64,000 bases of DNA from assembly GCA_900102065.1 (NCBI GenBank), contig FMVK01000002.1, positions 248,001 through 312,000 of the forward strand, read 5' to 3'. Origin of the DNA: Lachnospiraceae bacterium XPB1003 (lineage in GTDB: Bacteria > Bacillota > Clostridia > Lachnospirales > Lachnospiraceae). The notes under the pieces are model-generated. The model ran no database searches, was not told where the DNA came from, and saw nothing but the letters and a program-made list of their open reading frames with translations. Positions 1 to 8,035 of the stretch are shown piece after piece. Position 1 is the first letter of the stretch. Each line of letters begins with the position of its first letter. The position numbers and the translations under genes are program-made.

Positions 1-121
1 CAATGTTGGACGCGGCGGTGATGATACACTGTTTGCTACTGTTGACGGAATTCTCCGTTTTGAGCGTCTTGGACGTGACAAGAAGCAGGCTAGTGTTTAT
101 CCTGTAGAAGCTGCTGAGTAA
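1..121 (+). CDS. rpmA: 50S ribosomal protein L27, C-terminal part
   Basis: The window opens inside this gene; the last 39 codons are visible, ending in TAA. The encoded tail ([16 protein letters not shown], then [11 protein letters not shown]) is the conserved C-terminal half of bacterial L27, a large-subunit protein near the peptidyl transferase centre. In Bacillota rpmA lies directly before obgE, as here. The start is outside the window. Confidence 0.95.
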   Translation, partial: NVGRGGDDTLFATVDGILRFERLGRDKKQASVYPVEAAE

Positions 122-138
122 TTGATATGCTTATGCTT

Positions 139-170
139 ACCGCTCCGGATTTTTATCCGGGGCGGTTTTT
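139..170 (+). terminator. rho-independent terminator after rpmA
   Basis: A GC-rich hairpin (arms ACCGCTCCGGAT and ATCCGGGGCGG, short T-rich loop) is followed by TTTTT. It lies 18 nt after the rpmA stop, so obgE probably depends on read-through or on its own weak promoter. Confidence 0.8.
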
Positions 171-205
171 ACTGTTAACACCGGGAATTATTACGGAGGA
201 ATGAT

Positions 206-1537
206 ATGCTGGCGGATAAAACAAAACTTATACTTGTAAGCGGAAAAGGCGGCGACGGACATGTCTCCTTCAGGCGTGAAAAATACGTTCCCGATGGCGG
301 CCCGGACGGTGGTGACGGAGGAAGGGGCGGAGACGTTATCCTTAAGGTAGATCCGTCCGTAAATACCCTTCTTACATACAAGCATCGCAGGAAATTCGCT
401 GCGACAGATGGCGAGGAAGGCGGAAAAAGAAATTGCAGAGGTAAAGACGGCGAAGATGTTATCCTTCCTTTACCTAAGGGAACTGTTGTAAAAGATGCGG
501 CGACAGGCAAGGTCATAGTCGATCTTTCGGGTGATACCACCGAATATAAGATATTATCCGGTGGAAGAGGCGGCGCAGGTAACCAGCATTTTGCATCATC
601 TACAATGCAGGCTCCCAAGTATGCCAAGCCCGGCGGACCTGCGAAGACTGCTGAAGTGATCCTTGAACTTAAGCTTATTGCAGATGTAGGTATCATCGGT
701 TATCCGAGCGTAGGTAAATCTTCGCTCCTCAAGGCTTCGACAAATGCCAATCCTGAATGTGCGGATTACCATTTTACAACCCTTTCACCGAATCTCGGGG
801 TTGTGGATCTTGGAGACGGAAATTCATTCGTACTGGCTGACATTCCCGGACTTATCGAAGGCGCTGCAGACGGAAACGGCCTTGGACTTGAATTCCTCAG
901 ACATATAGAACGTAACCGCATACTTATACATGTACTGGATGCGGCTTCGGTAGAAGGCAGGGATCCTGTCGAAGATTTCTATAAGATAAATGAGGAACTT
1001 GCAAAATATTCAAACGATGTAGCTTCCATCATTCAGGTTATAGCAGCTAATAAGATCGATCTTATCCCCGCCGAACCTGAGGCCATAGATATAGATGAAG
1101 CAGGTGAGCTTATCTATGCCGAGGATCCTGTCGAAAGGATCAGGAAAGAGCTGGAAACCGAAGACAGAAAAGTCTTCCCTATAAGTACGGCTACAGGCAA
1201 GGGAATAAAGGAGCTTATGAGCTTTGTTTTTCAGAAGCTTAATGAGATCCAGGTTCCCGAGAAGATATTTGCTCAGGAGTATGATCCCGATGTTCAGATA
1301 GTTAACGGCACAGAGCCTTACTATGTAACATATGATCAGAAGAGTGATGAATATGTTGTTGAAGGTCCCAGGATTGAGAAGATGCTTGGTTATACCAATC
1401 TAGAATCCGAAAAAGGATTTGCTTTCTTCCAGAAGTTCATGAAGGAAAATGGTATACTGGATGAACTTACCAAACTGGGAATCAAGGACGGAGATACGGT
1501 CAGGATCTACGGATTCGCTTTTGAATACTATAAATAA
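206..1537 (+). CDS. obgE: GTPase Obg (CgtA), ribosome assembly
   Basis: Essential GTPase acting in late assembly of the 50S subunit and in stress control. The Gly-rich Obg fold (GKGGDGHVSFRREKYVPDGGP, residues about 12-32) is followed by the G domain: P-loop GYPSVGKSS from about residue 165, switch II DIPGLIEGA, and NKID. The C-terminal OCT domain closes the protein. At 443 residues it is slightly longer than usual because of an acidic insert after NKID (EPEAIDIDEAGELIYAEDP). The start is an ATG with GGAGGAA 5-9 nt upstream. The next gene, yhbY, follows after 37 nt, the standard order in Clostridia. Confidence 0.97.
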   Translation: MLADKTKLILVSGKGGDGHVSFRREKYVPDGGPDGGDGGRGGDVILKVDPSVNTLLTYKHRRKFAATDGEEGGKRNCRGKDGEDVILPLPKGTVVKDAATGKVIVDLSGDTTEYKILSGGRGGAGNQHFASSTMQAPKYAKPGGPAKTAEVILELKLIADVGIIGYPSVGKSSLLKASTNANPECADYHFTTLSPNLGVVDLGDGNSFVLADIPGLIEGAADGNGLGLEFLRHIERNRILIHVLDAASVEGRDPVEDFYKINEELAKYSNDVASIIQVIAANKIDLIPAEPEAIDIDEAGELIYAEDPVERIRKELETEDRKVFPISTATGKGIKELMSFVFQKLNEIQVPEKIFAQEYDPDVQIVNGTEPYYVTYDQKSDEYVVEGPRIEKMLGYTNLESEKGFAFFQKFMKENGILDELTKLGIKDGDTVRIYGFAFEYYK

Positions 1538-1574
1538 CTCTGAAGAGTTATTCTTTCGTGGAGGGTATGAGTAA

Positions 1575-1904
1575 ATGGAACTTACCAGTAAGCAGCGTGC
1601 ATATCTAAAAAGTCTTGCGGCGGGAATAAAGCCTTTGTTCGGTATCGGAAAGAGTAATCTCACTCCGGAGATAACCGATGCCATTTCCGAGGCTTTTGCC
1701 ACACATGAGATCATCAAAGTAAATGTACTTAAAAGCACTGCGGATGAACAGGATGCAGCAGGCTTAAGAGCTATGGGAGAGATGCTCGCCGAGAGAACCC
1801 GTTCTACGCTTGTGTGTGTGATCGGCCGTAAGATTGTGCTGTATAAGCCTTATGCCGATACAAAGGAGAAGAAACACAGTGATAAGATTGTTCTCCCGAA
1901 ATAA
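1575..1904 (+). CDS. yhbY: YhbY-type CRM-domain RNA-binding protein
   Basis: Small protein of 109 residues made of a single CRS1/YhbY (CRM) RNA-binding domain; family members associate with pre-50S particles. The hallmark region is visible: LTSKQRAYLKSLAAGIKP, then the GxxG-type loop FGIGKSNLTPEI and HEIIKVNVLKS. The C-terminal tail is Lys-rich. The start follows GGAGGG with good spacing. The 3' end overlaps the probable GTG start of nadD, suggesting translational coupling within the ribosome/NAD operon. Confidence 0.93.
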   Translation: MELTSKQRAYLKSLAAGIKPLFGIGKSNLTPEITDAISEAFATHEIIKVNVLKSTADEQDAAGLRAMGEMLAERTRSTLVCVIGRKIVLYKPYADTKEKKHSDKIVLPK

Positions 1905-2664
1905 AAAGAAAGAGGATAATACTTCTTCAGTATCACAGGGACAGATCAGCAGCGGAAGAAAGATCTGTATTTTCGGAGGAACCTTCGATCCTATTCATTT
2001 GGGGCATTTAAGGATGGCAGCTCAGGCAGTGAAGGTCTTTTCTTTGGATAAGATGATATTTATGCCCAGCGGATCTTCTTATCTGAAAAGCAATGTGACA
2101 TCCGCTGATAACAGGCTTAAAATGACTGAACTTGCAGTTGAAGACTTCAGGAATGATAAATCAAGCGGATTTTATGAATCTATCAACGACTGTGAATTTA
2201 CCGTTTCGGATATAGAGATCAGGAGAGAGGGTAAGACATATACTTATGAGACTCTTGAAGATATGAGAAAGCTTTATCTTGAGGATACATTGTATTTCCT
2301 TGTTGGTGAAGATTCTCTCAGACATATGGAGAAATGGGTCAACCCCCAGATCGTTTTTGCCGATGCTGTTGTTATTGCTGCGACAAGGCCTTCAAAAAGG
2401 AAACAGGAATTTGACGGTTCTGACCATGAGATATATAAGCCGGATGAGACGGGAAAGGATTCTGATCAGGAATTGGAACATGTGGAGGATCTTCAGGCCA
2501 GACTTATGAAGATGTATCCTGCGGAGATCCATCTCATGAATTTTGATGATAACCTGTCATCTCATCTGATCAGGCTTGCGGCATCAGAGGGGAAGCCTTT
2601 GGACGGAATGGTAACGCCTTCGGTTGCCTTATTTATTTCCGAAAACAGACTTTATTCGGAATAA
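1879..2664 (+). CDS. nadD: nicotinate-nucleotide adenylyltransferase
   Basis: Transfers AMP from ATP to nicotinate mononucleotide in NAD synthesis. The nucleotidyltransferase signature GGTFDPIHLGHL and the C-terminal SSHLIR (the ISSTxIR-type loop) are both present, with ITEN-like SENRLY at the end. A GTG at 1879 is chosen because AAGGAG lies 11 nt upstream; the reading frame is open further back to an ATG at 1834, but that start lies deep inside yhbY and has no ribosome binding site. About 30 N-terminal residues (FSRNKKKEDNTSS...) precede the catalytic fold and look like a non-conserved extension. A roughly 30-residue acidic insert (DGSDHEIYKPDETGKDSDQE) interrupts the middle. Confidence 0.93.
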   Translation: MIRLFSRNKKKEDNTSSVSQGQISSGRKICIFGGTFDPIHLGHLRMAAQAVKVFSLDKMIFMPSGSSYLKSNVTSADNRLKMTELAVEDFRNDKSSGFYESINDCEFTVSDIEIRREGKTYTYETLEDMRKLYLEDTLYFLVGEDSLRHMEKWVNPQIVFADAVVIAATRPSKRKQEFDGSDHEIYKPDETGKDSDQELEHVEDLQARLMKMYPAEIHLMNFDDNLSSHLIRLAASEGKPLDGMVTPSVALFISENRLYSE

Positions 2665-2746
2665 AAATTTTGTCATACAGAAAAACGTTTTTCTATAAAT
2701 GCAGCACGGGTTTATTTTTTTTTAATAATGTTATAGAATTTTAGAT

Positions 2747-3832
2747 ATGAAATCCATTGAAGTAAAATCACTCATACCCGGGATGATCCTGGCAACTGAT
2801 ATATTCTCGGCTTCGGGAGCGTTCCTTACATCAAGAGGGACAGCTGTTTCGGAGTCTCTTATTAATACGCTTCGCGCTAATTTTATTTACAGCGTTTATG
2901 TAGAAGAAGAAAGCATTCCGGAGCTCGAGACAACAGTTGACCTTGAGCATACAGGAACAAGATCCAAGAGGATAAAAGAGAGTGCTGAATTCAAGGAGTT
3001 CAGAAAAAATTTCGAGGCTACTGTAGAAGAGATCGAGAAACATCTTAATGATATTGTTGCCAGAAACACCGATACTCTTAATACAGACGAGCTTATCGAG
3101 CGTCCGCTCAAGCTACTGCAGAGCAATTCTACTATCAGCATCTTTGATATGCTTCATAATCTCAGATCCTATGACGACACCACATACGTTCATTGTGTCA
3201 ATGTATCGCTGATATCCGGTATAATCGCCAGATGGTGCGGATTGAGCGAGGCAGGCGTGCAGCTGGCCATTTTATCAGGCGTGTTGCATGATATCGGTAA
3301 GATCAAGATTCCTGACGAGATCATTAAAAAGCCCGGAAAACTTACAAAAGAAGAATATGATATCGTTAAAAATCATACCATAGAAGGATATAATATCCTC
3401 AAGGATTATAAGAATCTTGATGAGAATATGAAATATTCCGCTCTTATGCATCATGAGCGTTGTGACGGTTCCGGATATCCTTTGGGGCTTCGTGCATCCA
3501 AGATAAATGTTTATGCTAAGATAGTAGCAATATCGGATGTTTATGATGCTATGACATCAAAGCGTTGTTACAGAGGACCGATCTGTCCTTTCACCGTTAT
3601 TGATATCATGATAAATGAGGGCCTTGCAAAATATGATACGCTATTTATCATGAATTTTCTTCGCAATATGGGGGAGACGTATCTGAATAATTCCGTAAGG
3701 CTTTCTAACGGAGATACAGGCGAGATAGTCTTCATTGACAGCAATCATCCTTCCAAGCCTATCATCAAGAAGGATAACGGTGATATGCTTTCTCTTATGG
3801 AAAATAATATAAAGATTGAAGAGATTCTCTGA
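2747..3832 (+). CDS. HD-GYP domain protein, probable c-di-GMP phosphodiesterase
   Basis: The N-terminal third (residues 1-130) starts with a DUF3391-like strand pattern, IEVKSLIPGMILATDIF, and continues as helices. The C-terminal HD-GYP domain has the metal motif VLHDIGKIKIP (HD at 181-182) and HHERCDGSGYP (235-245), so both HD and GYP signatures are intact. Such enzymes hydrolyse cyclic di-GMP. No secretion signal, membrane segment or receiver domain is seen, so it is probably cytosolic. There is no convincing Shine-Dalgarno before the ATG. It sits between nadD and yqeK, where this housekeeping operon normally has no signalling gene, and its last base is one nucleotide before the yqeK ATG. 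Confidence 0.9.
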   Translation: MKSIEVKSLIPGMILATDIFSASGAFLTSRGTAVSESLINTLRANFIYSVYVEEESIPELETTVDLEHTGTRSKRIKESAEFKEFRKNFEATVEEIEKHLNDIVARNTDTLNTDELIERPLKLLQSNSTISIFDMLHNLRSYDDTTYVHCVNVSLISGIIARWCGLSEAGVQLAILSGVLHDIGKIKIPDEIIKKPGKLTKEEYDIVKNHTIEGYNILKDYKNLDENMKYSALMHHERCDGSGYPLGLRASKINVYAKIVAISDVYDAMTSKRCYRGPICPFTVIDIMINEGLAKYDTLFIMNFLRNMGETYLNNSVRLSNGDTGEIVFIDSNHPSKPIIKKDNGDMLSLMENNIKIEEIL

Positions 3833-3833
3833 T

Positions 3834-4433
3834 ATGGATCCTCATTTCGTTGATTTAAATTCCGCTTATGATTTCGAAAAGATAAAAAAACGCCTTGCCA
3901 AGAAGCTGGATGCTCACAGATATGAGCATTCGATAGGTGTGGCTTACACTGCGGCCGCCCTTGCCATGGCTCACGACGAAGATATGATCAAGGCTTACAC
4001 AGCAGGCCTTCTTCATGACTGTGCCAAGTGCCTTGACGAAGAAGAAAGAGAGAGGGCTTGCAGGAAATATAAAGTAGAGCTTACCGAGATGGAGAAGGAA
4101 TTCCCTTTTCTGATACATTCCAAGCTGGGGGCCGTTCTTGCAAAAGAAAAATACGGTATAGAGGATCCCGAGATACTTTCTTCGATCCGCTATCATACCA
4201 CCGGAAAACCGGAAATGACTAAATTAGAGGCTATTATTTTTTCAGCTGATTTTATAGAGCCAAACAGAAAGCCTCTTCAATGTCTTCCTCCTATCAGGAA
4301 GATAATTTATACCGATCTTGATAAAGCGGTATATCTGATACTTAAGCAGACGCTTATCCATTTGGAACACAAGGGCCAACCGGTGGATGAGAATTCACAG
4401 CTTGCGATAGAATATTATAAAAGATTTGCCTAG
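3834..4433 (+). CDS. yqeK: YqeK-type HD hydrolase (diadenosine tetraphosphatase)
   Basis: HD-superfamily protein of the YqeK family, which hydrolyses Ap4A symmetrically to ADP. Visible metal ligands are the early His in HRYEHSIGVA, the HD pair in LLHDCAKCLD, HSKLGAVLA and the late RYHTTGK, followed by the Asp in FSADFIEPNR. ATG 3834 directly follows the HD-GYP stop; a TTG at 3816 in the same frame is an alternative that would overlap the upstream gene. The nadD-yqeK-rsfS order is conserved in Bacillota. Confidence 0.93.
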   Translation: MDPHFVDLNSAYDFEKIKKRLAKKLDAHRYEHSIGVAYTAAALAMAHDEDMIKAYTAGLLHDCAKCLDEEERERACRKYKVELTEMEKEFPFLIHSKLGAVLAKEKYGIEDPEILSSIRYHTTGKPEMTKLEAIIFSADFIEPNRKPLQCLPPIRKIIYTDLDKAVYLILKQTLIHLEHKGQPVDENSQLAIEYYKRFA

Positions 4434-4465
4434 AAACATAATAACAATACAGAAACGGAGACAAT

Positions 4466-4813
4466 ATGGAATCATCTGAAATCGCTAAGATAGCAGTAAA
4501 ATCTATGGAAGATAAGAAGGCCGAGGATATTAGAGTGATCGATATATCCGGTATCTCGTCCATAGGAGATTATTTTATAATCGCTAACGGTACAAATATC
4601 AGCCAGGTTCATGCCATTGCTGACGAAGTGGAAGATAAGCTTGGAAGAGCAGGGGCCGCCCCCGGTAAGATCGAAGGCTACAGCAATGCCAACTGGGTCC
4701 TGATGGATTACGGCGATGTGATCATTCATATTTTCGATAAGGATAACAGACTTTTCTATAACCTCGAAAGGATATGGAAAGACGGTAAGGATGTTGATAT
4801 AGAGAGTCTTTGA
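4466..4813 (+). CDS. rsfS: ribosome silencing factor RsfS
   Basis: 115-residue RsfS/Iojap family protein that binds L14 on the 50S subunit and blocks subunit joining when nutrients run short. Typical family segments are DIRVIDISGISSIGDYFIIA, then EGYSNANWVLMDYGDVIIHIF and FYNLERIW. The ATG follows ACGGAGAC. It is the last gene of the operon that begins at obgE; a bidirectional terminator lies downstream, against the convergent lexA. Confidence 0.95.
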   Translation: MESSEIAKIAVKSMEDKKAEDIRVIDISGISSIGDYFIIANGTNISQVHAIADEVEDKLGRAGAAPGKIEGYSNANWVLMDYGDVIIHIFDKDNRLFYNLERIWKDGKDVDIESL

Positions 4814-4890
4814 TCTTCAGAGCCTTTGAAGCCTGAACTTTTTAGGTTATTACAGAACAATGATAGAAGCCTATTGTAAGATGGGCTTAT

Positions 4891-4932
4891 AAAAAAACTT
4901 GCCACTGTTGTTAACGGTGACAAGTTTTTTGT
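4891..4932. terminator. bidirectional terminator between rsfS and lexA
   Basis: AAAAAACTTG(c)CAC and GGTG(a)CAAGTTTTTT form a stem with A-run and T-run on the two sides, so it can stop transcripts from both the rightward obgE-rsfS operon and the leftward lexA gene. Confidence 0.8.
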
Positions 4933-4974
4933 TATTATGCGTATTACTTCGGCAGAAGCACATTTCTAAGATCT

Positions 4975-5592
4975 TTACATAAGTCTGAAAACACCGAATA
5001 CTTTGCCCAGTATTTTACAATCGTCTACGATTATCGGATCCATGGTATCATTTTCGGGCTGAAGTCTGATATGGCCGTTTTCTTTATAGAATGTCTTGAC
5101 GGTTGCGGAATCCTCGATAAGTGCAACAACGATCTCTCCGTTGCTTGCAGTCTCACACTGTCTTACAAAGACCATATCTCCGTCCAGGATACCTGCGTTG
5201 ATCATACTTTCACCTTTAACATTAAGAATAAAGCATTCTGAATTGGGTGCAAATTCCGCAGGAAGGGGAAAATATCTTTCGATATTCTCCTGCGCAAGGA
5301 TGGGCGCTCCGGCTGCAACGCGGCCGACTACAGGGATTGATGTAAGTTCCTCCTGGATCATCTGCTGGTATGAATCATCCATGATCTCGATGGCCCTTGT
5401 CTTGGTAGGATCCCTATGGATATAGCCTTTACGCTCAAGGGTTGCAAGATGAGCATGTACCGATGATGTGGATTTGAGATTAACCGCAGCACATATATCT
5501 CTTACCGTAGGGGGATATCCCTTTTTTCTGGTCCATTCTCTAATGAAGTCATATATCTGCTGTTGTCTGTCAGAAAGCTTCTCCTGTGCCAT
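4975..5592 (-). CDS. lexA: LexA SOS repressor
   Basis: Transcriptional repressor of the SOS response that cleaves itself when RecA is activated. The N-terminal winged helix is intact ([15 protein letters not shown], then [32 protein letters not shown]). The cleavage site is Ala94-Gly95 in GRVAAGAP, and the peptidase dyad is Ser129 (GESMINAGI) and Lys166 (SATVKTFY). Length is 205 residues, as expected. The start follows GGAAAGGATGAG. The divergent intergenic region carries LexA boxes, so lexA is probably autoregulated. Confidence 0.97.
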   Translation of the reverse strand: MAQEKLSDRQQQIYDFIREWTRKKGYPPTVRDICAAVNLKSTSSVHAHLATLERKGYIHRDPTKTRAIEIMDDSYQQMIQEELTSIPVVGRVAAGAPILAQENIERYFPLPAEFAPNSECFILNVKGESMINAGILDGDMVFVRQCETASNGEIVVALIEDSATVKTFYKENGHIRLQPENDTMDPIIVDDCKILGKVFGVFRLM

Positions 5593-5661
5593 TTAGTCTC
5601 ATCCTTTCCGAATTGAAATATTTTAATTTTATTGTTCGTTTTAATCTGATCCTTAAAAGGA

Positions 5662-5675
5662 TAAACATATGTTTG
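5662..5675. promoter_or_regulatory. LexA box, lexA side
   Basis: TAAACATATGTTTG is a nearly perfect palindrome resembling the Gram-positive LexA operator CGAACATATGTTCG. It lies about 70 nt before the lexA start, downstream of its promoter, suited to autorepression. Confidence 0.6.
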
Positions 5676-5735
5676 TACGGGGAATAAAGCCATTATGATC
5701 AGTAATGATATAGAACACATGTACACCCCACGAAT

Positions 5736-5764
5736 ACTATAACATATCATTTTGCAAAAAGCAA
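5736..5764 (-). promoter_or_regulatory. lexA promoter
   Basis: On the minus strand TTGCTT and TATAGT are separated by exactly 17 nt. The -35 box overlaps a weak LexA-like site, CAAACATATTTTCA (5762-5775). Confidence 0.6.
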
Positions 5765-5787
5765 ACATATTTTCAGAACAAAGTTTC

Positions 5788-5879
5788 CGAACATATTTTC
5801 GAAAATATACTTGACAAAGAAACACTTGTTCGATATACTCGAAAATGTAATCGAACAGATATTCGCGAACATACATTTG
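5788..5879. promoter_or_regulatory. cluster of LexA boxes before the LysM gene
   Basis: Three sites match CGAAC-N4-(G/T)TTCG-like operators: CGAACATATTTTCG (5788-5801), CGAACAGATATTCG (5852-5865) and CGAACATACATTTG (5866-5879). The last two abut head to tail. They flank the promoter of the downstream LysM gene on both sides. Confidence 0.75.
5811..5839 (+). promoter_or_regulatory. SigA-type promoter of the SOS LysM gene
   Basis: TTGACA (5811-5816) and TATACT (5834-5839) are spaced by 17 nt, close to consensus. LexA boxes on either side imply tight SOS control. Confidence 0.75.
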
Positions 5880-5911
5880 GATAGTGATCAAATATAAGGG
5901 AGAATGAGGAA

Positions 5912-6370
5912 ATGAGAACTGGATACAGCAGCAAAACAGGTAGAGATAATATAAAAGATTGCAGAAGAAAATCCGGAAGGACTTATAACAGAAATCCAAG
6001 AAAAATCTACAGAAGAAATGTTGCAAGATCCTATGTTAAAGCTGCAGCGTGCAGCAAAACAGCCTATGACCATACTTTTGTTCGCTTTATGATCACGGCT
6101 GCTTTTCTGGGAGTAATTATGATGTTTCTTCTTTCTTCAAAAGCTAAGGCAAGCGAGAAGCCGGAGGTAACGTATTATAAATATTTTAAAAATGTAAAGA
6201 TCGAATCAGGTGATACTTTGGCATCTCTCGCTGACAAATATAACGAGCCTGATGTCAGATCTGATGCTGATTATATGGATGAGGTATGCACGATAAATAA
6301 TATCCGTCCGGATAATATCGAAGCGGGAGATTATGTTGTTGTTCCTTATTATTCTCCTGAGTATAAATAA
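5912..6370 (+). CDS. LysM-domain membrane protein, YneA-like SOS gene
   Basis: The 152-residue protein has a basic, Arg/Lys-rich N-terminal segment of about 55 residues, one membrane segment (FVRFMITAAFLGVIMMFLL, about 62-80) and a C-terminal LysM domain (ESGDTLASLADKYNE to VVPYYS). LysM binds peptidoglycan. The layout, size and placement opposite lexA match YneA/cell-division suppressors of Bacillota, which delay septation during DNA damage; that function is inferred from context, not shown. The start follows AAGGGAGAATGAGG. A terminator follows, so it is a single-gene transcript. Confidence 0.82.
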   Translation: MRTGYSSKTGRDNIKDCRRKSGRTYNRNPRKIYRRNVARSYVKAAACSKTAYDHTFVRFMITAAFLGVIMMFLLSSKAKASEKPEVTYYKYFKNVKIESGDTLASLADKYNEPDVRSDADYMDEVCTINNIRPDNIEAGDYVVVPYYSPEYK

Positions 6371-6397
6371 TGCAGCTTCCAAAATTCCCCTCTATAA

Positions 6398-6430
6398 AGG
6401 AGCGCCGCTCTGCCGCGGCGTTCTTTTTTT
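6398..6430 (+). terminator. terminator after the LysM gene
   Basis: Hairpin GAGCGCCGC / GCGGCGTTC followed by seven T residues, 28 nt after the stop codon. Confidence 0.85.
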
Positions 6431-6469
6431 GTGTGTTAATGATTTTGCTATGCAATATCACCATTCCGC

Positions 6470-6507
6470 TTGACAAGCAGATATGTGGATGATATCATAA
6501 TGATATC
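6470..6507 (+). promoter_or_regulatory. promoter with palindromic operator before the SPFH operon
   Basis: TTGACA (6470-6475) and TATCAT (6493-6498) are 17 nt apart. The -10 lies inside the perfect palindrome GATATCATAATGATATC (6491-6507). A further half-site, GATATC, follows near 6525. The second gene of the operon encodes a ribbon-helix-helix protein that could bind here. Confidence 0.6.
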
Positions 6508-6604
6508 AAAACAATGCAGGCGCTGATATCTAACTGATTTATTACAGTGTCATATTACTTAATCAGAGGATTTTTACTTGAAAATTCTCGCAAGGGAGGA
6601 AAAA

Positions 6605-7624
6605 ATGAATAGTACAGTAAAAGAAAAGATACTCAACGGTCATAAGATAGGAGGATTGGTATTATTCCTGGTAATATTGGGATATCTCGTGGCTTTTCCC
6701 CTGGCTGCTTACGCATCTGGAACCAATAATTTTTTGATAACTATTGCTTGCGGTGTTTATATTTTTACCGGATGGTTTTGGCTTTGCGGCCTTAAAGTTT
6801 TAAAGCCTAACGAAGCACTTGTACTTACATTATTCGGTAAGTATGTGGGAACATTAAAAGGCGACGGATTCTTCTTTGTTAATCCTTTTTGTACAGCATT
6901 TAATCCTGCTGCAGGAACACAGCTTGGGCAGAGTGGTGATGTTAAGCCTACAACTACAACAATAGCCGTAAACGGCAACGGAACCGCATATTCAAGTGCA
7001 GCTGCCGGAAACAGAAAGATCTCTCTTAAAGTCATGACTCTTTCAAACAGCAAGCAGAAGGTCAATGATGTACTCGGTAACCCTGTCGAAGTTGCGGTTG
7101 CAGTAATGTGGAGAGTAACAGATACTGCAAAGGCTGTATTTGAAGTCGATAATTTCAAAGAATATCTGTCTCTTCAGTGTGATACCGCTGTAAGAAATGT
7201 TGTAAAGATCTATCCTTATGATGTGACCGACAATGTAGATACAACAGGTGATGGCGAGGCTGATGACGGAAGCCTTCGCGGATCTACCGAGATGGTTGCA
7301 AGTCGTATCAAGGATGAGATCCAGAGTAAGGTAAGCGGTGCCGGTCTTGAGATCGTAGATGCAAGGATCACTTATCTGGCTTATGCTCCTGAGATCGCAG
7401 CAGCAATGCTCCAGAGACAGCAGGCTTCTGCAGTAGTAGATGCAAGAAAGCTTATCGTAGATGGTGCAGTAGGAATGGTAGAGCTTGCGCTTGACAGACT
7501 TAATGAGAAGCATACAGTGGAACTTGATGAAGAGAGAAAGGCTGCTATGGTATCCAACCTGCTTGTAGTACTTTGTGGAAACCACGATGCACAGCCGATA
7601 GTTAATTCAGGAAGCTTATACTGA
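6605..7624 (+). CDS. SPFH/band-7 domain membrane protein
   Basis: The start is the ATG at 6605, preceded by AAGGGAGG; an in-frame TTG at 6578 lacks a site. Two membrane segments (GGLVLFLVILGYLVAFPLAA and the following hydrophobic stretch) lead into an SPFH/band-7 domain beginning LKVLKPNEALVLTLFGKYVGT. The C-terminal half is helical with AEIAAAMLQRQQASAVVDAR, typical of stomatin/flotillin relatives that oligomerise at membranes. An unusual Asp/Gly/Thr-rich insert (TDNVDTTGDGEADDGS) lies in the middle. The stop overlaps the ATG of the next gene by one base, so the two are coupled. Function in bacteria is poorly defined. Confidence 0.85.
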   Translation: MNSTVKEKILNGHKIGGLVLFLVILGYLVAFPLAAYASGTNNFLITIACGVYIFTGWFWLCGLKVLKPNEALVLTLFGKYVGTLKGDGFFFVNPFCTAFNPAAGTQLGQSGDVKPTTTTIAVNGNGTAYSSAAAGNRKISLKVMTLSNSKQKVNDVLGNPVEVAVAVMWRVTDTAKAVFEVDNFKEYLSLQCDTAVRNVVKIYPYDVTDNVDTTGDGEADDGSLRGSTEMVASRIKDEIQSKVSGAGLEIVDARITYLAYAPEIAAAMLQRQQASAVVDARKLIVDGAVGMVELALDRLNEKHTVELDEERKAAMVSNLLVVLCGNHDAQPIVNSGSLY

Positions 7625-7833
7625 TGGCAGAAAAAAAACAGGTACCGTTAAGGTTATCGGAAAAATTATATAATGATATCGCAGCCTGGGCAGAAGATGA
7701 TTTCCGTTCAGTTAACGGTCAGATTGAATATCTGTTGACCGAATGCGTAAAACAGCGCAAGAAGGACGGCAAATATGTCGGCAAAGAGATCGATGCGCCT
7801 TTGGAGCTGGATATTGGGGATACAAAATCATAA
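7624..7833 (+). CDS. Arc-like ribbon-helix-helix protein
   Basis: A 69-residue protein starting KQVPLRLSEKLYNDIAAWAEDD with SVNGQIEYLLTECV, the beta-strand plus two-helix layout of Arc/MetJ DNA-binding dimers. The ATG overlaps the SPFH stop (TGATG). Pairing of SPFH and Arc-like genes recurs in Firmicutes, often annotated as an SPFH operon partner. It may repress its own operon through the palindrome at the promoter, or act as an adaptor; neither is shown by sequence. Confidence 0.8.
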   Translation: MAEKKQVPLRLSEKLYNDIAAWAEDDFRSVNGQIEYLLTECVKQRKKDGKYVGKEIDAPLELDIGDTKS

Positions 7834-7910
7834 ATGATCAATATAAAACTGCAGGCTCTTTGATATGTACACGGAATTACGGATGCATAATCATGAACCG
7901 GGCAAAATGT

Positions 7911-7957
7911 ATGGATGCTTTCCTGTATTGAACAGGTGGCATCCATTTTGTTTTTGT
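7911..7957 (+). terminator. terminator after the SPFH-RHH operon
   Basis: Two-part stem: ATGGATGC pairs with GCATCCAT and CCTGT pairs with ACAGG around a short loop, followed by TTTTGTTTTT. It separates the operon from the next gene. Nothing else is seen between 7834 and 7910. Confidence 0.85.
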
Positions 7958-7990
7958 GCTCAGCCGGTGCTAAATTTCCTCATCTTACGC

Positions 7991-7996
7991 TATAAT
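7991..7996 (+). promoter_or_regulatory. probable -10 box of the zinc-ribbon membrane protein gene
   Basis: Perfect TATAAT 40 nt before the start codon. No good -35 box is visible at the expected distance (TGCTAA at 7968-7973), so the promoter may be activator-dependent. Confidence 0.4.
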
Positions 7997-8035
7997 AGTA
8001 GTTAATTATAAATATTGAAATGGGGAGGGGAAATT

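Noticed and set aside
5821-5850. Extra LexA box around GTTCGATATACTCGAA
   Set aside because: Half-sites point the wrong way (GTTC...GAA instead of GAAC...GTTC); it is only the -10 region between true boxes.
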